From assembly GCF_002080045.1 (NCBI RefSeq), contig NZ_MUIN01000001.1, positions 1-64,000 of the forward strand: DNA of 64,000 bases, read 5' to 3'. The notes under the pieces are model-generated. The model was not told the origin of the DNA, did no database searches, and worked only from the letters and a program-made list of their open reading frames with translations. Of this stretch, positions 17,696 to 26,928 are shown piece by piece. Source of the stretch: Pseudomonas sp. Bc-h (GTDB lineage: Bacteria > Pseudomonadota > Gammaproteobacteria > Pseudomonadales > Pseudomonadaceae). The translations under genes and the position numbers were made by a program. Within the stretch, counting starts at the first letter, position 1; each line of letters opens with the position of its first letter.

Positions 17696-18289
17696 ATGGC
17701 CGAACGTAAGGCGTTCGTCGAGCGCGACACCCTGGAAACCCAGGTCAAAGCCTCGATCAACCTGGATGGCACCGGAAAGGCCCGATTCAACATCGGTGTG
17801 CCTTTTCTTGAACACATGCTCGACCAGATCGCCCGTCACGGGCTGATCGACATCGAACTCGACTGCAAAGGCGACCTGGAAATCGACGACCACCACACCG
17901 TGGAAGACGTCGGTATCACGCTGGGTCAGGCCTTCAGCAAAGCCATTGGCGACAAAAAAGGCATCCGTCGCTACGGCCACGCCTATGTCCCGCTGGATGA
18001 AGCGCTGTCGCGCGTCGTCATCGACTTCTCCGGTCGTCCGGGGCTGCAAATGCATGTTCCGTACACCCGCGCTACCGTTGGCGGTTTCGACGTAGACCTG
18101 TTCCAGGAGTTTTTCCAGGGCTTCGTCAACCACGCCAACGTCACGCTGCACATCGACAACTTGCGCGGTCACAACACTCACCACCAGATCGAAACCGTAT
18201 TCAAGGCATTCGGCCGCGCGCTGCGCATGGCCGTCGAGCTGGACGACCGCATGGCCGGCCAGATGCCTTCGACCAAGGGCGTGCTGTAA
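17696..18289 (+). CDS. hisB: Imidazoleglycerol-phosphate dehydratase
   Basis: A 197-residue monofunctional HisB. I chose the ATG at 17696 because GGAG precedes it and it gives the family start [16 protein letters not shown]; the frame extends further upstream without family similarity. Metal-binding motifs DDHHTVED and HNTHHQIE are present, as are the repeated half-domains. It dehydrates IGP to imidazole acetol phosphate. Unlike enterobacteria there is no fused phosphatase. hisH starts inside its stop codon. Confidence 0.96.
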   Translation: MAERKAFVERDTLETQVKASINLDGTGKARFNIGVPFLEHMLDQIARHGLIDIELDCKGDLEIDDHHTVEDVGITLGQAFSKAIGDKKGIRRYGHAYVPLDEALSRVVIDFSGRPGLQMHVPYTRATVGGFDVDLFQEFFQGFVNHANVTLHIDNLRGHNTHHQIETVFKAFGRALRMAVELDDRMAGQMPSTKGVL

Positions 18290-18927
18290 TGCAGACGGTT
18301 GCCGTCATCGACTACGGCATGGGCAACCTGCACTCGGTAGCCAAGGCTCTCGAACACGTTGGCGCCGGTCGTGTGCTGATCACCAGCGACGCCGATGTGA
18401 TCCGTGAAGCCGACCGCATCGTGTTCCCGGGTGTTGGCGCGATTCGCGATTGCATGGCTGAAATTCGTCGTCTTGGTTTCGATTCGCTGGTGCGTGAAGT
18501 CAGCCAGGATCGTCCGTTTCTCGGGATCTGCGTCGGCATGCAGGCGCTGATGGATCGCAGTGAAGAGAACGACGGCGTGGATTGCATCGGTGTGTTTCCA
18601 GGCCAGGTGCGTTTCTTCGGTAAAGATCTTCACGAAGACGGTCAGCACCTGAAAGTCCCGCACATGGGCTGGAACGAAGTGACGCAGGCTGTGGATCACC
18701 CGCTGTGGCACAACATTCCGGATCTGGCGCGGTTTTACTTCGTGCACAGCTATTACATCGATTCGCCGAACCCTCGGCAGATCGTCGGTCGTGGTCATTA
18801 CGGTCGCGATTTCGCCGCCGCACTGGCTGACGGCTCGCGCTTCGCCGTGCAGTTCCACCCCGAGAAGAGCCATACCCATGGCCTGCAATTGCTGCAGAAC
18901 TTCGCCGCGTGGGATGGCCGGTGGTAA
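18289..18927 (+). CDS. hisH: Imidazole glycerol phosphate synthase, glutaminase subunit
   Basis: A 212-residue class I glutamine amidotransferase. The nucleophile Cys lies in LGICVGMQ and the His-Glu pair in [20 protein letters not shown] and PGVGA mark the N-terminus. It feeds ammonia to HisF. The start overlaps the hisB stop (TAATG), and its own stop overlaps the next gene in the same way, which suggests coupled translation. Confidence 0.96.
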   Translation: MQTVAVIDYGMGNLHSVAKALEHVGAGRVLITSDADVIREADRIVFPGVGAIRDCMAEIRRLGFDSLVREVSQDRPFLGICVGMQALMDRSEENDGVDCIGVFPGQVRFFGKDLHEDGQHLKVPHMGWNEVTQAVDHPLWHNIPDLARFYFVHSYYIDSPNPRQIVGRGHYGRDFAAALADGSRFAVQFHPEKSHTHGLQLLQNFAAWDGRW

Positions 18928-19184
18928 TGAGCAAGAAGAACAAACCGCCGATCCTGACCCTCACTCCCGAGCAGGAGAGTGAGGCGTGCCACAAGATCAA
19001 GCGGTTCATGGAGGACCGTTTCGAGCTGGACCTGGGTTCGTTCGAAGCGGCTGAAATCCTTGAATTGTTTACCCGCGAAATTGCCCCGCATTATTACAAC
19101 CGAGCGATCTTCGATGTTCAGGCGCACTTGAAAGAGCGGTTCGAAAGCATCGAAAGCGACGTTTGGGCGCTCGAGAAAAACTAA
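18927..19184 (+). CDS. DUF2164 family protein inside the his operon
   Basis: An 85-residue protein starting at the ATG that overlaps the hisH stop by one base. ILTLTPEQESEACHKIKRFM and IAPHYYNRAIFDVQAHLKERFE match DUF2164, a family of small cytoplasmic proteins without an assigned function. No membrane segment or Cys motif is seen. The tight placement between hisH and hisA means it is co-expressed with histidine biosynthesis, but no catalytic role is known. Confidence 0.85.
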   Translation: MSKKNKPPILTLTPEQESEACHKIKRFMEDRFELDLGSFEAAEILELFTREIAPHYYNRAIFDVQAHLKERFESIESDVWALEKN

Positions 19185-19207
19185 TTTCCGATTAAGTAGG
19201 TTTCCAG

Positions 19208-19945
19208 ATGCTGATTATTCCCGCTATCGACCTTAAAGACGGTGCCTGCGTGCGTCTTCGCCAGGGCCGCATGGAAGATTCCACGGTGTTCTCCGATGAT
19301 CCGGTGAGCATGGCAGCCAAGTGGGTTGAAGGCGGTTGCCGCCGTCTGCATCTGGTCGACCTGAACGGCGCGTTCGAAGGTCAGCCGGTCAACGGTGAAG
19401 TGGTCACGGCCATTGCCAGGCGTTACCCGAACCTGCCGATCCAGATCGGCGGCGGTATCCGTTCGCTGGAAACCATCGAGCACTACGTCAAGGCCGGCGT
19501 GAGCTACGTGATCATCGGCACCAAGGCGGTAAAGCAGCCTGAGTTCGTCGCTGAAGCCTGTCGCGCCTTTCCGGGCAAAGTGATCGTCGGTCTCGACGCG
19601 AAAGACGGTTTTGTCGCCACTGACGGCTGGGCTGAAGTCAGCTCGGTTCAGGTCATCGACCTTGCCAAGCGCTTCGAAGCCGATGGCGTCTCGGCCATCG
19701 TTTATACCGACATCGCCAAAGACGGCATGATGCAGGGCTGCAACGTACCGTTTACCGCTGCGCTGGCGGCTGCGACGAAGATCCCGGTCATCGCTTCCGG
19801 CGGTATCCATAACCTTGGCGACATCAAGGCACTGCTGGACGCGAAAGCACCGGGCATCATCGGCGCAATTACCGGTCGTGCGATCTACGAAGGCACACTC
19901 GACGTCGCCGAAGCTCAGGCTTTCTGTGATTCGTACAAAGGCTGA
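19208..19945 (+). CDS. hisA: Phosphoribosylformimino-AICAR ribotide isomerase
   Basis: A 245-residue TIM barrel. The opening [20 protein letters not shown] has the catalytic Asp 8, [13 protein letters not shown] carries the second catalytic Asp, and the phosphate-binding glycines are in QIGGGIRS and VIASGGI. It isomerises ProFAR to PRFAR. It sits 23 bp after DUF2164 and 10 bp before hisF. Confidence 0.97.
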   Translation: MLIIPAIDLKDGACVRLRQGRMEDSTVFSDDPVSMAAKWVEGGCRRLHLVDLNGAFEGQPVNGEVVTAIARRYPNLPIQIGGGIRSLETIEHYVKAGVSYVIIGTKAVKQPEFVAEACRAFPGKVIVGLDAKDGFVATDGWAEVSSVQVIDLAKRFEADGVSAIVYTDIAKDGMMQGCNVPFTAALAAATKIPVIASGGIHNLGDIKALLDAKAPGIIGAITGRAIYEGTLDVAEAQAFCDSYKG

Positions 19946-19955
19946 GGATTGAGAC

Positions 19956-20726
19956 ATGGCGCTGGCTAAACGCATCATCCCTTGCCTGGACGTCGACAAC
20001 GGTCGCGTGGTCAAGGGCGTGAAGTTCGAGAACATCCGCGACGCTGGCGACCCGGTGGAAATCGCCCGTCGTTATGACGAGCAGGGCGCCGACGAGATTA
20101 CCTTTCTCGACATCACCGCCAGCGTCGATGGCCGTGACACGACGTTGCACACCGTCGAGCGCATGGCCAGCCAGGTTTTCATCCCGCTGACCGTAGGCGG
20201 TGGCGTGCGGACCGTGCAGGACATCCGCAACCTGCTAAACGCCGGTGCCGACAAGGTTTCGATCAATACCGCTGCCGTGTTCAACCCTGAATTCGTAGGC
20301 GAAGCAGCTGCGCGTTTCGGCTCGCAGTGCATCGTCGTCGCCATCGACGCCAAGAAGGTTTCCGGCCCGGGCGAAGAGCCGCGCTGGGAGATTTTCACTC
20401 ATGGTGGTCGCAAGCCGACCGGCCTGGACGCTGTGATGTGGGCCAGGAAGATGGAAGACCTGGGTGCCGGCGAGATTCTGCTGACCAGCATGGATCAGGA
20501 CGGCATGAAGAACGGCTTCGATCTGGGCGTTACCCGTGCGATCAGCGATGCGCTGGGTATTCCTGTGATTGCTTCCGGCGGTGTCGGCAACTTGCAGCAT
20601 CTGGCCGACGGCGTGCTGGAAGGCCATGCCAGCGCGGTACTGGCTGCGAGTATTTTCCACTTCGGCGAATACACCGTTCCTGAAGCCAAGGCGTTCATGG
20701 CCAAACAAGGGATTGTGGTTCGCTGA
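19956..20726 (+). CDS. hisF: Imidazole glycerol phosphate synthase, cyclase subunit
   Basis: A 256-residue TIM barrel homologous to HisA. The start [20 protein letters not shown] holds catalytic Asp 11, [13 protein letters not shown] holds the second (near residue 130 in the E. coli enzyme), and [11 protein letters not shown] binds phosphate. With HisH it converts PRFAR to IGP and AICAR, linking to purine synthesis. Last gene of the cluster. Confidence 0.97.
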   Translation: MALAKRIIPCLDVDNGRVVKGVKFENIRDAGDPVEIARRYDEQGADEITFLDITASVDGRDTTLHTVERMASQVFIPLTVGGGVRTVQDIRNLLNAGADKVSINTAAVFNPEFVGEAAARFGSQCIVVAIDAKKVSGPGEEPRWEIFTHGGRKPTGLDAVMWARKMEDLGAGEILLTSMDQDGMKNGFDLGVTRAISDALGIPVIASGGVGNLQHLADGVLEGHASAVLAASIFHFGEYTVPEAKAFMAKQGIVVR

Positions 20727-20734
20727 TCCGGATT

Positions 20735-20777
20735 GCGCTGGCTCACCCTAACCTTGGTCAGCCAGCGCATTTCTTCA
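20735..20777 (+). terminator. Probable terminator of the his operon
   Basis: GCGCTGGCT and AGCCAGCGC form a nine-base stem with further pairing, followed by ATTTCTTC. It starts 9 bp after the hisF stop. The T tract is short, so strength is uncertain. Confidence 0.5.
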
Positions 20778-20803
20778 ATTCGACGTACGCCTCAAGGCGC
20801 CGC

Positions 20804-22321
20804 TCAGGGCAGCAGTAGATCGGTGCGTGGCGCCGATGGTTGCTTCCCCATTTCGTAGACTATTGAACAAAGCTTCATTGGTAGCTGAGCCGCCCCAATG
20901 GTCTTCACCTCGACGTATTCGCGCATGTAACCCTGCGAGTCGTCACATTGCACCGCATCAGCCGGGCCGGATTTGAACGCGTACACCCAAAGCCACGGAT
21001 TGGAGTAATGAGGCGTCACCTTGTAGTCGCCATCGGCAGTACGTTCTATTTTCATTTCCGGCATGCGGGTCGGGCCGGCCGGCGCGACTTCCATTGCCAC
21101 GATTACCGGCTTGTTCATCATCTCCCCCGCTGGTCGCTGTTCAGCGGAGTCGACACCGATGATGCACAGAAAATGCAGTCCTGTGTCAGGGCCGATGGGG
21201 TCGTCGATTACTGCATTAGTTGCGTCGAGGGCGTTGCTGTAATGGTGCGGGCTCTCGCATTCGGTCGGTGTGCGAACTGCCTTGTAGCGGTACTTAGGCA
21301 TGTCCAGCGAGAACTGCCATGACCACGTCGGCAGAACTTCAGCGCCCTGTTCGTCGATGCCGATTCGGCTGAAGGTCTTGAGTCTGTAATTTCCCGTTAA
21401 TGTCATGTTGAGTGTCGATTGCAAGGAGCAGTCGAGAGCAAGCGGGTTGAACTGCCCATGGCTAAAGCAGGATTGCAGGCCAATCGCCGGGCTTGAGTAT
21501 GAGGTGTCAGGCGCAAGCATCGGCTGGCCGTTGACGACCTCGCAGGGTGCATCCGCCTGGCAGCGATTTTCTGCCCACTTACCCCTCGTCGAGGTGCTGA
21601 GTACGCCGACGATCTGATTCGAAATCCTGTCCAAGACCGGGCTGCCTGAGCTTCCGGGAGCGATACCCTGACAGCGATGCTTGTGGAATGCGCGGAATAT
21701 GTAAAAGTTTTCAACCAAGTCCGCAGCACCGTCTAGCGGGCAGGCCGACAAGCGCAGTGCAGGGGCGTTCTCGTGGCCCGAAGGATTGCCAACCATCAAC
21801 AGATTCATGCCTTTTACTGGCGTCTGCGGACTGAACTTCAGTGGCTCGATGCCTTTGTCGAGGAATGACTGCAGCGGTGTGTCGAGCTCGATAATGGCCA
21901 GATCCGCGCCGCGCATGGTCGACCGGACCAGCTTTTTCAATTCATAGCGATCAGTGTTCTCCATATTGCCGAGGAAGTAATCGAAATCGATGTGCCCATC
22001 CAGGGGAGTGTCGCTCGAGATATTCAGACTGTTTCCGTTGAAGCAGTGACCGCTGGTGAGGATGTACGCCGGGCCGGATGCGTCCAGGCTGCCATTGCGT
22101 GAGTCAATCAACGACGCGGTGCAATAAAGGTCGGGATTCGCCTTGCTGAGCTGCACCCGGCCCACAGCCCTCCAGTGGCTATGACGGTCCTGCGCATTGT
22201 CGAGAGGGATGGCGTTAGAGAAGTTTTCCTGGCCTTGGCCGTAGTCATTTGCCTGGGAAATACCCGTGGCGATCACGCTGAGGAACGCGATGCTGAGCAA
22301 GGCGGATTTTCGGTATTTCAT
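20804..22321 (-). CDS. Secreted trypsin-like serine protease
   Basis: A 505-residue protein with a signal peptide (RKSALLSIAFLSVIATGISQA). The chymotrypsin-fold triad is visible: His in ILTSGHCFNGN, Asp in GADLAIIELDTPL, Ser in PGSSGSPVLDRI. The protease domain occupies roughly residues 50-270. The C-terminal 230 residues show no domain I recognise. The protein is expected in the periplasm or outside the cell. No inhibitor or chaperone gene is adjacent. Substrate unknown. Confidence 0.85.
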   Translation of the reverse strand: MKYRKSALLSIAFLSVIATGISQANDYGQGQENFSNAIPLDNAQDRHSHWRAVGRVQLSKANPDLYCTASLIDSRNGSLDASGPAYILTSGHCFNGNSLNISSDTPLDGHIDFDYFLGNMENTDRYELKKLVRSTMRGADLAIIELDTPLQSFLDKGIEPLKFSPQTPVKGMNLLMVGNPSGHENAPALRLSACPLDGAADLVENFYIFRAFHKHRCQGIAPGSSGSPVLDRISNQIVGVLSTSTRGKWAENRCQADAPCEVVNGQPMLAPDTSYSSPAIGLQSCFSHGQFNPLALDCSLQSTLNMTLTGNYRLKTFSRIGIDEQGAEVLPTWSWQFSLDMPKYRYKAVRTPTECESPHHYSNALDATNAVIDDPIGPDTGLHFLCIIGVDSAEQRPAGEMMNKPVIVAMEVAPAGPTRMPEMKIERTADGDYKVTPHYSNPWLWVYAFKSGPADAVQCDDSQGYMREYVEVKTIGAAQLPMKLCSIVYEMGKQPSAPRTDLLLP

Positions 22322-22511
22322 TCGACACCTATATGGTCTGTTGGCGCCCGCTTGTGGTGCGAGCTGTTAGAAAGAAGCCATCAGGTAGTCAGATAAAGTG
22401 CACTCCGGGGACATACATATTTATTGAATCAGCTACAAGGCCCGGCGGCCTGTCGAAGGCTCTGGACAACGACGCGGAGGGCCTGCACTCTGTGCGCAGT
22501 CATGGATAGAG

Positions 22512-23303
22512 ATGAGTCGTATGCTGAGAATTTCAGCGTTTCTTTTTGCACTGTTCGGTTGTGTTTCGGGCGCAGTTATCCATGCACAAGAGCTGAGCGG
22601 TTCCACTGACGCGAGCACCAGGGCGGACACCTCATTCGTCTTGCTCACGGAGAACTTTCCGCCTTACAACATGGCCATCGATGGCAAGAACTTCGCCCAG
22701 GAAAGCAACATTCAGGGCATCGCCGTCGAGATCGTGCGCGAGACCTTCAAGCGCGCTGGCATCGGCTACAACATGACCCTGCGTTTCCCGTGGGATCGCA
22801 TCTACAAACTCGCTCTGGAAAAGCCCGGTTACGGCGTGTTCGTGACTGCGCGTCTGCCTGAGCGCGAAAAACTCTTCAAGTGGGTCGGTCCCATCGGCCC
22901 GGACGACTGGATCATGCTGGCTAAGGCCGATAGCCCGATTCAGCTGAACTCACTGGAGGAGGCGCGGCAATACAAGATCGGCGCCTACAAGGGCGACGCC
23001 ATTGCCGAGGAGTTGGGGCGTCAGGGCATGAACCCGATCGTGGTGCTCAGCGACAAGGACAACGCCAGGAAGCTGGTGGACGGGCAGATTGACCTGTGGG
23101 CGACAGGTGATCCGGCCGGGCGCTATCTTGCGCGGCAGGAGGGGGTGACCGGCTTGAAGACGGTGCTGCGCTTCAACAGCGCAGAGCTGTTTCTGGCGCT
23201 GAACAAGGACACGCCGGATGACGTGGTGAAGAAGCTGCAGACAGCGCTGGACCAACTGCGCAAGGAAGGGACGGTCGACAGTATTCTCGGGAAGTATCTC
23301 TGA
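22512..23303 (+). CDS. Periplasmic solute-binding protein (SBP_bac_3 family)
   Basis: A 263-residue protein with a signal peptide (ISAFLFALFGCVSGAVIHAQ). The mature part has VLLTENFPPYNMAIDGKN, GIAVEIVRETFKRAGI and RLPEREKLFKWVGP, typical of polar amino acid-type binding proteins that occur without ABC partners in Pseudomonas. It is a lone gene, with no permease nearby. It may supply a transporter elsewhere or act as a sensor. The first ATG (22512) and one nine bases on are both possible starts. Confidence 0.8.
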   Translation: MSRMLRISAFLFALFGCVSGAVIHAQELSGSTDASTRADTSFVLLTENFPPYNMAIDGKNFAQESNIQGIAVEIVRETFKRAGIGYNMTLRFPWDRIYKLALEKPGYGVFVTARLPEREKLFKWVGPIGPDDWIMLAKADSPIQLNSLEEARQYKIGAYKGDAIAEELGRQGMNPIVVLSDKDNARKLVDGQIDLWATGDPAGRYLARQEGVTGLKTVLRFNSAELFLALNKDTPDDVVKKLQTALDQLRKEGTVDSILGKYL

Positions 23304-23312
23304 CACCCCGCG

Positions 23313-24113
23313 CTACCGATAAACTCCATTCTTCCCATGCCCCGACATCGCCTGATTGCCGCGGATGCTGATCATGTGGCGCAATTCGATCCACTCGATG
23401 CCTTGCGCCTTGAGCTTGGGCAGTTCGCGCTCCAGCACGTCCAGCGTCACCGGGTAGGGGTGGCCGATCATCACCACCGAACCCTGCTTGTGAGCGAGCT
23501 TGATCGCAGTCTGTAGCTGACCGTTGATGGCCTCGGCCGTGCGCTCGTCGTCGAGAAACACGTCCCGCGAAACACTGGCCAGGCCAATCTTCTGCGCTTC
23601 GGCGGCAGCAACGGTTCTGGCACTGGTGCGGCTGTCCACCAGAAACAGATGACGTCGCTGCAGTTCACCCACCAGCCAGCTCATCGCCACTGGTTCGGCG
23701 GTCATGCGGCTGCCTTCGTGATTGTTGATGCCTGCCGCGTACGGAACCTTCAGCAACGCCGCGTTGAGGCGCGATTCAAGCTCGGGCAACGGCAGATCCG
23801 GGCGCCAGGCGTAAGGGCCCGTCGCCGGATCCATGGGCATGTGCAGCATCACGGTCTTGCCGGCCTTGTGAGCCTGACGCGCGAAGTCGGTGGCGTGCGG
23901 GGTGTCGGGCATGATCGCCAGCGTCACGGGGCCGGGCAGGGCCAGCGCGCGGCTGTCCCTGTCGGGTGTTTGCCCGAGATCGTCGATGATCAGGCTGATG
24001 TAAGCGACCTTCGGCGTTTTGCCGGCAGTATCGGGGGAGTCGGCGGAGGCCGCGTGCACGGCCCCCATCGAAACAGCAAGGGCCCAGACGAGCCCGGTCA
24101 ACCAGAAGCGCAT
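23313..24113 (-). CDS. Divergent polysaccharide deacetylase family protein (YibQ-like)
   Basis: A 266-residue exported protein started at the ATG at 24113, giving a clean signal peptide (RFWLTGLVWALAVSMGAVHA). An upstream GTG would add 7 residues. LIIDDLGQ, the metal-binding Asp pair, VTLAIMPDTPHA and MLHMPMDP follow the YibQ/DUF610 deacetylase pattern. GINNHEGSRMT and VVMIGHPYPVTL complete the fold. The start lies just beyond the stop of ctpA, so these genes are coupled. Association with envC and ctpA implies a role in cell-wall remodelling, which is inference. Confidence 0.85.
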   Translation of the reverse strand: MRFWLTGLVWALAVSMGAVHAASADSPDTAGKTPKVAYISLIIDDLGQTPDRDSRALALPGPVTLAIMPDTPHATDFARQAHKAGKTVMLHMPMDPATGPYAWRPDLPLPELESRLNAALLKVPYAAGINNHEGSRMTAEPVAMSWLVGELQRRHLFLVDSRTSARTVAAAEAQKIGLASVSRDVFLDDERTAEAINGQLQTAIKLAHKQGSVVMIGHPYPVTLDVLERELPKLKAQGIEWIELRHMISIRGNQAMSGHGKNGVYR

Positions 24114-24114
24114 A

Positions 24115-25446
24115 TCAATTGCCGCGTGTGACACTCAATCCCTTGAGCAGACTAAGGGCCTGGTTCAGCTGGTAATCGTCGTCCTGCGGACGCGCCTTGC
24201 CGGCCTTGGACTTGGTGGTCGGTTTGTCCGCGCCGCCGTTGCCATTGCCCAGGTGGCCGAGCAGATCGGCCTCTTTGTAGTTCTCGCCATCGGCCTCGGT
24301 GGTGACCTTGGCGCGTTTGACTTCGATGTCCGGATTGATGCCCTGCGCCTGAATAGAGCGGCCGTTCGGCGTGTAGTACAGCGCCGTGGTGATCTTCAAT
24401 GCACGGTCGTTGGCCAGCGGCAGAACAGTCTGCACCGAGCCTTTACCGAAAGAATCGGTACCCATCAGGATGCCGCGTTTCTGGTCCTGCAAGGCACCGG
24501 CAACGATCTCGGAAGCCGAGGCACTGCCGCCGTTGATCAGCACCACCAGTGGCGCGCCTTCACTGGCGTCGGCCGGATCTGCCGAGAAGCGCAGTTCGGA
24601 GTTGGCGATGCGGCCTTTGGTGTAGACGATCAGGCCCTTGGTCAGGAAGTGGTCAGCCACTTCGACCGCCGACTGCAACACACCACCCGGGTTGTTGCGC
24701 AGATCGAGAATCAGGCCGTTCATCTTCTTGCCGTTGTCTTTGCGCAGCTTGGCCAGTGCCTTGCCGACTTCTTCGCCGGTCTTGACCTGGAATTGAGTGA
24801 TGCGGATGTAGCCGTAGCCAGGCTCCAGCATCTGCGACTTCACGCTCTTGACCTGAATGGTCGCGCGGGCCAGCGTCACGTCAAACGGGTTACCGCCGTC
24901 GCGCACCAGCGTCAGGGTGATCTTCTCGCCGAGCTTGCCGCGCATCTTGTCGACCGCTTCCTGCATGGTCTGGCCCTGAGTCGGCGTGCCGTTGATCTTG
25001 ACGATCAGGTCACCCGCCTCGATGCCTGCTTTGGAGGCTGGAGTGTCATCGATTGGCGAGACCACTTTTATAAAGCCGTCTTCAACGCCGACTTCGATAC
25101 CCAGGCCGCCGAACTCGCCGCTGGTGCTTTCCTGCAGCTCCTGGAAGTCTTCCGGCCCGAGATAGGCAGAGTGCGGGTCGAGGTTGCTGAGCATGCCCTT
25201 GATGGCGTTTTCCAGCAGGGTCTTGTCATCCACTGGCTCGACGTAGGCGGCCTTGATCCGGTCCATCACCTCGGCGAAGGTGCGCAGCTCATCGAGCGGC
25301 AGCGGAGCCTTGATGTTCGCGGCATTGGCGGGCGCGGATGCAGCGGGAGCGGCCGCTGGAGCAGCACCGGCGGCCATTGCCTGCGGAGCGCCGATAACCA
25401 CGGCGATAGTCAGGGCCAGCGAGGTGAGGCGGGACGAAAACAGCAT
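24115..25446 (-). CDS. ctpA: Carboxyl-terminal processing protease (S41 family)
   Basis: A 443-residue periplasmic serine protease. A signal peptide at the N-terminus (LTSLALTIAVVIGAPQAMAA) is followed by an Ala/Pro-rich linker. The PDZ domain (about 95-175) has GGLGIEVGVEDGFIKVVSPI. The S41 core has the nucleophile Ser in NGGSASASEIVAGAL and the Lys in DSFGKGSVQTVLPL. In P. aeruginosa such CtpA/Prc proteins degrade peptidoglycan cross-link hydrolases with an adaptor. It sits 30 bp downstream of envC and just before the deacetylase, in one operon. Confidence 0.93.
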   Translation of the reverse strand: MLFSSRLTSLALTIAVVIGAPQAMAAGAAPAAAPAASAPANAANIKAPLPLDELRTFAEVMDRIKAAYVEPVDDKTLLENAIKGMLSNLDPHSAYLGPEDFQELQESTSGEFGGLGIEVGVEDGFIKVVSPIDDTPASKAGIEAGDLIVKINGTPTQGQTMQEAVDKMRGKLGEKITLTLVRDGGNPFDVTLARATIQVKSVKSQMLEPGYGYIRITQFQVKTGEEVGKALAKLRKDNGKKMNGLILDLRNNPGGVLQSAVEVADHFLTKGLIVYTKGRIANSELRFSADPADASEGAPLVVLINGGSASASEIVAGALQDQKRGILMGTDSFGKGSVQTVLPLANDRALKITTALYYTPNGRSIQAQGINPDIEVKRAKVTTEADGENYKEADLLGHLGNGNGGADKPTTKSKAGKARPQDDDYQLNQALSLLKGLSVTRGN

Positions 25447-25476
25447 GTCTTACGAACTCCTGAGTGAGGCGTCGAC

Positions 25477-26787
25477 TTATCCTTGAGTGCGACACCATTG
25501 GGCCGGATCACTAGGGCGACCCTGCTGACGAATAGCGAAATACAGCGCCGGAGTGTCCTGACCGCCACCACTGTTGCCTACAGTAGCGATCGCTTCCCCG
25601 GCTTTGACAACGTCCCCAGCTTCCTTCAACAGACTCTGGTTGTGGCCGTACAGACTCAAATAACCGTTCCCGTGGTCGAGAATGACCAGAAGGCCAGCGC
25701 CGCGCAACCAGTCGGCGAAAACCACACGACCACCATGCACAGCGTGTACCTGACTGCCAGCGGCAGCACTGATCATCACGCCATCCCACTTGGTTCGCTC
25801 GTCGTCGCCGCGAGTTTCACCGAAACGCGCCAACAATCGACCATCGACAGGCCAAGGAAGTTTTCCCTTTGCTTGTTCAAAAGCACCACCGAAGGACTGA
25901 CCAGCGCTGGAAACCAGTGCGCCCGGCGCTTTAGTGGGCCGGCGCGGGGCTTCGTCGCTGTCGTCCTTGCCACGGCTTTTGGCCAGGGCTTCCTGCTCAC
26001 GGGCGCGTTTCTCCGCTTCCTGCTGAGCCAGCAGCGCTTTCTGGCGCGCCTCTTCGGCTTCCCGGGCTTGCCGGGCAAGGGTTTCTTCGATTGTCTTCAG
26101 GACTTTAGTCAGATCTGTCTGATCTTGCTGGCGAGCCTGTAGTTTCTGGTCGCGAGCCTTGTAGTCCTGATTCAGCTTGGCCAGTGCGACCTGACGCTGC
26201 TGGCGCACGGTATCGAGCTGGGCTTTCTGGTCGTCCAGCGAGCTCTTCTGCACCAGCAATTGTGCTTGCTGCATGTCGATGTCTTTTTCGACTTCGGCCA
26301 GTTGGCGCAGGGTTTCGTTGAAACTGCGCAGTTGTTCAAGGCGAGCCTGACTCACGTAATCGTAATAGGTGAGGGTGCGGGCAAATTTTTCGGGGTTCTG
26401 CTGGTTGAGCAGCAGCTTGAGGTATTCCTGGCGGCCGCTCTGATAGGCGGCGCGGGCCTGTATCGCGATTAGGCGTTGCTGCTCAACGCGTGCGCTCTGG
26501 AGTTTTTTTTTCTCTCCATCGAGCCGTTGAAGCTCGGTTTCACTCTTTTTTAGTTCTTTTTGCAGGGCCTCCACCTGCTTTTCCAGCTTGCCCATTTCGG
26601 TTTCGGTGGAGCGCAGATCCTTCTGAACGCCGGATTTCTCTTCCTGCAACTGGCTCAGCGCCTTCTTCAGTTCAGTAATGTCCTGACGTGTGGCATCCAG
26701 CTGTTTTTGGGTTTGTGCGCGCTCGTCGTCGGCAAACGCCGGATTGAGCAGACAAATCAAAGCAAGGGCGATCAGGGCGCGAAGCAT
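25477..26787 (-). CDS. envC: Murein hydrolase activator EnvC
   Basis: A 436-residue protein started at the ATG at 26787, which gives the signal peptide LRALIALALICLLNPAFA; the frame extends 19 codons further without signal features. Residues about 25-270 are long coiled coils rich in Lys, Glu and Gln. The C-terminal LytM domain (about 310-436) has VHAVHGGRVVFADWLRGAG and ILDHGNGYLSLYGHN, but the first zinc-binding positions of active LytM enzymes are not clearly kept. EnvC activates amidases AmiA/AmiB during septal peptidoglycan splitting. Confidence 0.92.
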   Translation of the reverse strand: MLRALIALALICLLNPAFADDERAQTQKQLDATRQDITELKKALSQLQEEKSGVQKDLRSTETEMGKLEKQVEALQKELKKSETELQRLDGEKKKLQSARVEQQRLIAIQARAAYQSGRQEYLKLLLNQQNPEKFARTLTYYDYVSQARLEQLRSFNETLRQLAEVEKDIDMQQAQLLVQKSSLDDQKAQLDTVRQQRQVALAKLNQDYKARDQKLQARQQDQTDLTKVLKTIEETLARQAREAEEARQKALLAQQEAEKRAREQEALAKSRGKDDSDEAPRRPTKAPGALVSSAGQSFGGAFEQAKGKLPWPVDGRLLARFGETRGDDERTKWDGVMISAAAGSQVHAVHGGRVVFADWLRGAGLLVILDHGNGYLSLYGHNQSLLKEAGDVVKAGEAIATVGNSGGGQDTPALYFAIRQQGRPSDPAQWCRTQG

Positions 26788-26883
26788 GAGGTTGGGCGAT
26801 ACCAGGAGTGAAGACGGGCTTAGTATGCCCGCCAGAGGCTGCAAAAAAAACGCTCATCGGGCGCCGCTTTCAGACATTTCATA

Positions 26884-26921
26884 CAAAAACCGGCGCTGTC
26901 AGCGCCTGACAGGCCGGTTTA
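26884..26921 (-). terminator. Terminator after gpmI
   Basis: On the minus strand AACCGGC, an inner TGTCA/TGACA pair and GCCGGTT form a stem followed by a T run. It begins 8 bases after the gpmI stop. Confidence 0.75.
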
Positions 26922-26928
26922 TTGGGAC

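Noticed and set aside
24019..25467. A 482-codon plus-strand frame opposite ctpA
   Set aside because: An antisense shadow of a well-supported protease gene, without start signals.
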